A DNA stretch of 64,000 nt from an uncultured bacterium (GTDB taxonomy: Bacteria; Bacillota; Clostridia; Lachnospirales; Lachnospiraceae), in assembly GCA_947647735.1 (NCBI GenBank), contig CANSLJ010000024.1, positions 1 through 64,000 of the forward strand. The letters run 5' to 3'. This document shows, in pieces, positions 59,289 to 64,000 of this stretch. Numbering within the stretch: position 1 is the first letter of the stretch; each line of letters starts with the position of its first letter. Under the pieces are notes generated by a model. That model searched no databases, had not been told where the DNA came from, and saw only the letters and a list, made by a program, of their open reading frames with translations. The position numbers and the translations under genes are program-made.

Positions 59289-59317
59289 TTGATATTATGG
59301 AGCTTTGCAGATATAAT
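59289..59317 (+). promoter_or_regulatory. Promoter of tmcAL
   Basis: On the plus strand, -35 TTGATA (59289-59294), 17-nt spacer, -10 TATAAT (59312-59317), about 60 nt upstream of the ATG. Confidence 0.7.
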
Positions 59318-59380
59318 AATCTTTACACAAGAAGGAAGATGCCGGGCGCTTTCCGGATAAAAATATAAAATGAGGCCAGC

Positions 59381-60709
59381 ATGAATATTTTAGGTATCAT
59401 CGCGGAATTCAATCCGCTCCACACTGGACATGAATATCTGATGCGAAACCTGCGCCGGGAAACCGGTGCGGATTTTTGTGTTGTGGTTATGAGCGGAGAC
59501 TATGTACAGCGGGGAGAGCCCGCCTTTTTTTCAAAGTTTCTCCGTACCAGAGCCGCGCTTTTATGCGGAGCCGATCTTGTTCTGGAACTGCCCCTTTCCG
59601 TCTCCACAGGCAGTGCGGAATATTTTGCGGCGGGTGCCGTTTCTCTGCTTGATCGGCTCGGATGTGTCACTCATCTCGGTTTTGGCAGTGAAAGCGGGGA
59701 TATCCATGCATTTCATCTCGCCGGAAAATTGCTTTCCGAAGAACCTGCCGCATACCGGAATCTGCTACAAAAACATCTGAAAAACGGTATGAGTTTTCCA
59801 AAAGCCAGATATGAGGCGCTGTCCGCTTTTTTGAGCGGACAGACTGTTCAAAATGCAGATTCCATCGTTCTTTCTCTTTTGGAGGAGCCTAACAATATTC
59901 TCGGCACAGAATATATGAAGGCGCTGTATAAACTGCACTCTTCCATAGCTCCGGTCACCATAAAGCGGGCCGGTGCGGGATATCATGAAGGTATATCTGA
60001 TGCCCCCAAATACATTTCCAGCAATACAGCATTCACTAAAAAAGATTCTGCTTTGACAGGTAATATATCCACCCATACATACGCTTCCGCATCAGGCCTG
60101 CGGGATGCCTTCCTCTCCTCCCCCGAACCGGCGGAAACAAACAGACTGCTGGAATCCTTTATTCCGCAGTCCTGTCATGCCCTCTATCTGGATGCACTGC
60201 AGCAAAAGCAATATCTGACTTTCGATGATTTCTTTTTGCCGCTTTATTATACCCTGCAGTATACCAATGCAGAAACCCTTTCGGGGTATCAGGATGTGAC
60301 GCCGGAATTTTCCGGGAAGCTTCTTTGGCTTTTCCGGGAGTGTTCTTCCGTCACCGGACTCTGCGCCGCCCTGAAAAGCAAAAATCTGACATCCACCAGG
60401 ATCAGCCGCTGTCTTCTGCACATCCTGCTGCATCTGACAAAGGATTCTGTCGAGACGGAAAAAGAACAGGGCTTTGCCCTCTATGCCCGGATCCTTGGTT
60501 TTCGCCGGGAGGCACAGCCGCTGCTCTCCTGTATCAAAAAAAACTCTGCCGTTCCGCTCATCTCCAAACTGGCGGATGCTCCCGGATATCTTTCACCGGC
60601 GGCACTTTCCCAGCTTCAGCGGACAATAAAAGCCTCCGAACTGTACAGGGCGGCTCTCCCTGCTGCCATGTCCGGAAGCGAATATACCCAAAATATTGTT
60701 ATCCTGTGA
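59381..60709 (+). CDS. tmcAL: tRNA(Met) cytidine acetate ligase TmcAL
   Basis: The 442-residue nucleotidyltransferase has GIIAEFNPLHTGHEYL with the HxGH motif (His14/His17) and VVVMSGDYVQRGEPAFF. It makes N4-acetylcytidine at C34 of elongator tRNA(Met) using acetate and ATP. The last helical domain is intact. It is one of few plus-strand genes. It ends adjacent to the convergent MerR gene. Confidence 0.92.
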   Translation: MNILGIIAEFNPLHTGHEYLMRNLRRETGADFCVVVMSGDYVQRGEPAFFSKFLRTRAALLCGADLVLELPLSVSTGSAEYFAAGAVSLLDRLGCVTHLGFGSESGDIHAFHLAGKLLSEEPAAYRNLLQKHLKNGMSFPKARYEALSAFLSGQTVQNADSIVLSLLEEPNNILGTEYMKALYKLHSSIAPVTIKRAGAGYHEGISDAPKYISSNTAFTKKDSALTGNISTHTYASASGLRDAFLSSPEPAETNRLLESFIPQSCHALYLDALQQKQYLTFDDFFLPLYYTLQYTNAETLSGYQDVTPEFSGKLLWLFRECSSVTGLCAALKSKNLTSTRISRCLLHILLHLTKDSVETEKEQGFALYARILGFRREAQPLLSCIKKNSAVPLISKLADAPGYLSPAALSQLQRTIKASELYRAALPAAMSGSEYTQNIVIL

Positions 60710-60976
60710 TCACTGCTGGGCATCTTTCATGATTTCCTTGATCTCAGGCACAGTCTTCCCCGCCTCACGCTGGGCGCGTATCCATTCCACCCGTTTCACG
60801 CTCTCGCTCTGCCGGTATCTTCTTGTCAGATTCTGTTCCGCCTGTTCAAAGGGCAGCATCCCCTCCTCCGTATAAAATTTCAGCGTGCTGTACCTGCAGC
60901 CGGTAAGCCTTGCCAGTTCTCCTATCGTCACATACTCGGATGCGAGGATCTTCTCCATTGTTCTTTGTCTTGACAT
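60710..60976 (-). CDS. MerR-like small regulator
   Basis: The 88-residue protein has a MerR-type DNA-binding start, VTIGELARLTGCRYSTLKFYTEEGMLPF, followed by RRYRQSESVKRVEWI. It lacks a C-terminal ligand domain. It follows the 323-residue gene by 13 nt in one unit. Target is unknown. Confidence 0.8.
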   Translation of the reverse strand: MSRQRTMEKILASEYVTIGELARLTGCRYSTLKFYTEEGMLPFEQAEQNLTRRYRQSESVKRVEWIRAQREAGKTVPEIKEIMKDAQQ

Positions 60977-60989
60977 ATCTTTTCTCTTT

Positions 60990-61961
60990 CTATTGGTAAA
61001 CGGGCAGCAGGCCTGCGCCCTGCACTGGAACCCGGTTGACCGCGATCGTCTTTGGCCAGATGCGGTAATACATATTATCGATCCGCAGCAGAGTCTCTGT
61101 CCCGCTCTTCACCTCTTCCACATAATGCCCTTTTTCTGACAGGAAGAGTTCCACCGCCTGACGCCTCTGTGCCGTGTCCGTTCCCAGAAGAACAAAATCT
61201 ATAAAAATCGCCTGCCTTCTCTCCAAAAACGGAAACAGCAGATTGATTCCCTGAAGATACGGATTTTTGAACAACTGCCTCTTTCCCTTCAAAAAAGATT
61301 TCATCATCAGCTCCGCGCTTTTATGAAACTCCTGCTTCCATAAGATATCCGCACAGAGCGCTCCTGTCAATATGTCCTGCCCTTCTGTTTTCTGTTCCCT
61401 ATTCTTTTCTTCCAGATTTCCCTCTGCACACAGGTCGACCATCCGCTCCTGAATCCGTTCCTGCTCCCGGACAGAACATATATCATGGATACATCCGCAC
61501 TCCCTGATCAGCCAGAGAAGGCAGACGCACTCCAGTGTCACAGGACCATCCTCCAGAATCTCGCCCCGCAGCCCTTCCACTATGGACAGATAATCCTCCC
61601 TATCGGCACGGTATGCCTTCATCTCGATTCCCGCCGTGTAATAATTCATATCGCACCCCAGCAGATCTGGCACGGTCTCCAGTGCACCGTCCGCCAGCAG
61701 AGGCTCTGCCGCTCTCTTTTCCGCCTCTTCTAACTCCTTCCTCCTCATACCTTTTACTTTTTCCAGACCCGCTTCCAGTTTTCTTTTTATCTTCCCCACA
61801 GACAGCCCGTCTTCCTGCTGCAGTATCTCCTCCAGCACTTCCGCCATCGCGATCCCCCGCACCGCGGCGGACTTTGCTGTGGAACAATGAATGCAGGACT
61901 GACCATCCAGACTGACTATCGCAAATTGCTGAGATAACGTATATTCTTTTTTCATGCCCAT
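60990..61961 (-). CDS. Unknown protein co-transcribed with the MerR-like gene
   Basis: The 323-residue protein is not recognised with confidence. The N-terminus (YTLSQQFAIVSLDGQ) and helical organisation are somewhat like GPP34-type proteins, but this is a weak resemblance. It has no signal peptide and no membrane segments; the middle is Glu-rich. The C-terminal ~60 residues appear beta-rich. It lies 13 nt upstream of the merR-like gene. Confidence 0.5.
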   Translation of the reverse strand: MGMKKEYTLSQQFAIVSLDGQSCIHCSTAKSAAVRGIAMAEVLEEILQQEDGLSVGKIKRKLEAGLEKVKGMRRKELEEAEKRAAEPLLADGALETVPDLLGCDMNYYTAGIEMKAYRADREDYLSIVEGLRGEILEDGPVTLECVCLLWLIRECGCIHDICSVREQERIQERMVDLCAEGNLEEKNREQKTEGQDILTGALCADILWKQEFHKSAELMMKSFLKGKRQLFKNPYLQGINLLFPFLERRQAIFIDFVLLGTDTAQRRQAVELFLSEKGHYVEEVKSGTETLLRIDNMYYRIWPKTIAVNRVPVQGAGLLPVYQ

Positions 61962-62120
61962 CTCTCTCCCTGTTTTCTTTGTATTGCTTACTGTTTACTT
62001 CCTTTTACCTTTATAGTTTACTCTTTTGCTTTCTTCTTACTACTTATTACTTACTACTTACGATTTAACTTTAACAGGCAATGACTCACATGTCAAGAAT
62101 ATCCGTATATATTTTGTCCC

Positions 62121-62154
62121 CACAAAAAAGAACACCCTTCTCATAAAGGTGTTC
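62121..62154 (-). terminator. Terminator after the polyferredoxin gene
   Basis: On the minus strand GGAACACC (62147-62154) pairs with GGTGTTC (62130-62136), then TTTTTTG. It lies about 10 nt after the stop. The remaining gap to 61962 is T-rich simple sequence only. Confidence 0.75.
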
Positions 62155-62164
62155 CAACAAGAAT

Positions 62165-62983
62165 TTATAAAGCGTTTTTCGGACAGTTCCTCACACATTC
62201 ATAGCAGAGTATACATTCCGTTCCATTCTTCCTCGCCCTCGAATTATCGGTCATATCCACATCCATCGGACATACCTGTTTACATTTGCCGCAGGATACG
62301 CACTCGTCCGTATCGCATGTTACCCTGAGTAAAGAAAAATAACTCATCGGTTTCAGAAATACCGTGATCGGACATATGTATTTGCAAAAAGCCCTGTTGT
62401 CCCTGAACAGAAATGCCAATCCGATGCCAACAGCATAATACAACAGATTTCCTGTGATAAATGCCCAAAACATTATCCTCTCTATATGATCCACATGGGT
62501 AAGAAACAGTGCTGCAACAAACAGAAACGAGATTACAAATGTAATATAGCGGATCCAGCCGATCTTCTTTCTCGGCCGCTCTGGTACCTTATAGGGCAGG
62601 AAATCTAGAACCATCGCCGTCCAGCAGGCATACCCGCACCAGCCTCTGCCGAAGATCAATGCTCCAAAAATTTTTGCAACCGCATAATGAATTGTTGCAG
62701 CCTCAAATACACCTGTAAACAGATAGTACCAGAACCCTTCGATCTGCATATTTTCATTGCAGATCAGCCCCAGATAAACCAGCATATACAATCCGACTAA
62801 CAGTTGTGTCACTCTTCTTGCATTTTTATATTTCCTGATAAACAAAAAGATACCCAGGGCAATAGAAAATCCAATGTAGCTGAAATTAAACAGATAAAAC
62901 AGGTTATCCTTCACGATCCAGAGAGTGACCGCTATCGCTTCAAATATTGCCAGCATAATGACCGGCAGCCGGTATTTATTCAC
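62165..62983 (-). CDS. NapH/CcoG-like membrane polyferredoxin
   Basis: The 272-residue protein has about six membrane helices and the CcoG/NapH motifs GRGWCGYACW and CKYICPITVFLKP. The C-terminal cytoplasmic domain has two [4Fe-4S] sites, CVSCGKCKQVCPMD and CILCYECVRNCP. It is likely to transfer electrons at the membrane. No nap or cco genes are nearby, so the pathway is unknown. Confidence 0.85.
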   Translation of the reverse strand: MNKYRLPVIMLAIFEAIAVTLWIVKDNLFYLFNFSYIGFSIALGIFLFIRKYKNARRVTQLLVGLYMLVYLGLICNENMQIEGFWYYLFTGVFEAATIHYAVAKIFGALIFGRGWCGYACWTAMVLDFLPYKVPERPRKKIGWIRYITFVISFLFVAALFLTHVDHIERIMFWAFITGNLLYYAVGIGLAFLFRDNRAFCKYICPITVFLKPMSYFSLLRVTCDTDECVSCGKCKQVCPMDVDMTDNSRARKNGTECILCYECVRNCPKNAL

Positions 62984-63063
62984 TTTCTTCCCCCAATCTT
63001 ATGCTGGACGAATATTTATGTTCATCACCTTTGTCTTTACAAACGAAACGTTGCGAGTGGGCA

Positions 63064-64000
63064 TTAATTTTTAAAGCTGTGGATCGGTGCCGGAATCCTG
63101 CCACCTCTGTTCACAAACTGCTCACACCCGAAGGAATTCACCGGCATGATCGGCGCGTGTCCGAGGAGCCCGCCGAATTCCACATTCTCTCCCACGCCCT
63201 TTCCGATCACCGGGATGATCCTGACCGCCGTGGTCTTCTGATTCACCATGCCGATCGCCATCTCATCTGCAATAATGCCCGCAATAGTTGTATCTTTCGT
63301 ATCACCGGGAATGGCTATCATATCCAGTCCCACAGAGCAGACACAGGTCATGGCTTCCAGTTTCTCCAGCGTCAGCGCCCCCGCCTGCACCGCATCGATC
63401 ATGCCCTGGTCCTCGCTGACAGGAATGAACGCGCCGGAAAGCCCTCCCACATAGGAGGATGCCATCACGCCTCCCTTCTTCACCTGATCGTTCAGCAGGG
63501 CAAGGGCAGCCGTCGTGCCCGGCGCACCGGCTCTCTCCAGCCCGATCTCACAGAGAATATCCGCCACGGAATCTCCGATGGCAGGCGTAGGTGCCAGCGA
63601 CAGGTCCACGATGCCGAAGGGCACCTGCATGCGCCTTGAAGCCTCCTTTGCCACAAGCTGTCCTACCCTTGTCACTTTAAACGCTGTCTTTTTGATGGTT
63701 TCGCAGAGCACTTCAAAACTCTCGCCCCGCACCTTCTCCAGCGCGGTTTTTACAACCCCGGGGCCGCTGACACCGACATTGATGATCTGGTCTGCTTCCG
63801 TCACCCCGTGGAATGCGCCTGCCATAAACGGATTGTCATCAGGCGCATTACAGAATACCACCAGCTTGGTACAGCCCATGGAATCCCGGTCCTTTGTCAG
63901 CTCCGCCGCTTCTTTGATGATGCTTCCCATCATCCGCACTGCATCCATATTGATGCCGGTGCGGGTGGAACCCAGATTCACCGAACTGCACACCCGCTCC
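63064..64000 (-). CDS. PFL-family (UPF0210/DUF711) protein, truncated by the window end
   Basis: The visible 312 codons lack the N-terminus, which continues past 64000. Segments [48 protein letters not shown] and [19 protein letters not shown] identify the UPF0210 family, distantly related to pyruvate-formate-lyase-fold proteins. Its usual partner, an ACT-domain protein, would lie upstream outside the window. Biochemical function is unclear. Confidence 0.9.
   Translation of the reverse strand, partial: ERVCSSVNLGSTRTGINMDAVRMMGSIIKEAAELTKDRDSMGCTKLVVFCNAPDDNPFMAGAFHGVTEADQIINVGVSGPGVVKTALEKVRGESFEVLCETIKKTAFKVTRVGQLVAKEASRRMQVPFGIVDLSLAPTPAIGDSVADILCEIGLERAGAPGTTAALALLNDQVKKGGVMASSYVGGLSGAFIPVSEDQGMIDAVQAGALTLEKLEAMTCVCSVGLDMIAIPGDTKDTTIAGIIADEMAIGMVNQKTTAVRIIPVIGKGVGENVEFGGLLGHAPIMPVNSFGCEQFVNRGGRIPAPIHSFKN

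Noticed and set aside
1-64000. tRNA, rRNA, CRISPR arrays and riboswitches
   Set aside because: I looked for T-arm-like GGTTCGAATCC, regularly spaced direct repeats and known riboswitch cores in the intergenic regions and saw none. A covariance search could still find divergent ones.

Overview
The window reads as chromosome from a Gram-positive anaerobe of the Clostridia, most likely a Lachnospiraceae. This rests on gene order (ylxM-ffh-rpsP-khpA-rimM-trmD; cmk-ispH-rpsA; scpA-scpB beside two D,D-carboxypeptidase genes), a Na+-pumping decarboxylase operon, and the protein styles. I did not identify a genus. No rRNA, tRNA, CRISPR array, insertion sequence or prophage was seen. Almost all genes lie on the minus strand.

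Layout. 1-5.7 kb: rpsA, ispH, cmk, a HI0933-type flavoprotein, and RpiR and TetR regulators. 5.7-6.2 kb: a TetR promoter/operator and a ~230 bp long palindrome. 6.2-11.6 kb: a biotin-dependent Na+-pump operon (carboxyltransferase, OadG-like lipoprotein, biotin carrier, OadB, OadA). 11.8-21.4 kb: a secreted Ala-rich repeat protein, then housekeeping operons for cell wall, chromosome segregation, tRNA/ribosome maturation and SRP.

21.4-41.2 kb is an accessory island. Its core operon (32569 down to 23808) encodes a membrane coiled-coil protein whose C-terminus resembles a degenerate FtsK-type domain, two unknown proteins, an FtsK/SpoIIIE motor ATPase, and three zinc-ribbon proteins, two of them with matching ectodomains. 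A separate two-gene operon of unknown proteins follows. Around it sit a secreted CAP-domain protein, a secreted transglutaminase-like protein, acidic unknown proteins, a small XRE regulator, and a ClpP paralogue next to a TraG/VirD4-like ATPase that lacks membrane segments. Five promoter regions across this island carry the same near-perfect palindrome, consensus ACTCAATATATTGAGT, placed in the -35/-10 spacer. One of them precedes the small XRE gene. I infer a single co-regulated, undescribed envelope-associated system.

41.3-53.3 kb: two BlaR1/BlaI-type sensor/repressor pairs (one sensor has a very long extra C-terminal region), ferritin, a repeat-bearing coiled-coil protein, a membrane-anchored XRE regulator, a two-gene EamA/SMR exporter, a ZIP transporter, DUF305, a phosphopantetheinyl transferase and an rRNA methyltransferase. 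53.4-55.2 kb: an AT-rich four-gene module (XRE, TOPRIM-like unknown, DUF4869-like, small P-loop ATPase) that looks horizontally acquired. 55.5-64 kb: a DMT transporter, a DUF1905/C39-like fusion, a PAP2-like protein, a radical SAM protein, pyridoxamine kinase, TmcAL, MerR, an unknown protein, a polyferredoxin, and a PFL-family (UPF0210) gene cut by the window end.

A second cross-cutting observation is a ~100 nt nested stem-loop found at three distant places. Each copy sits between the stop codon of one gene and the Shine-Dalgarno of the next, with stems that differ in sequence but keep pairing.
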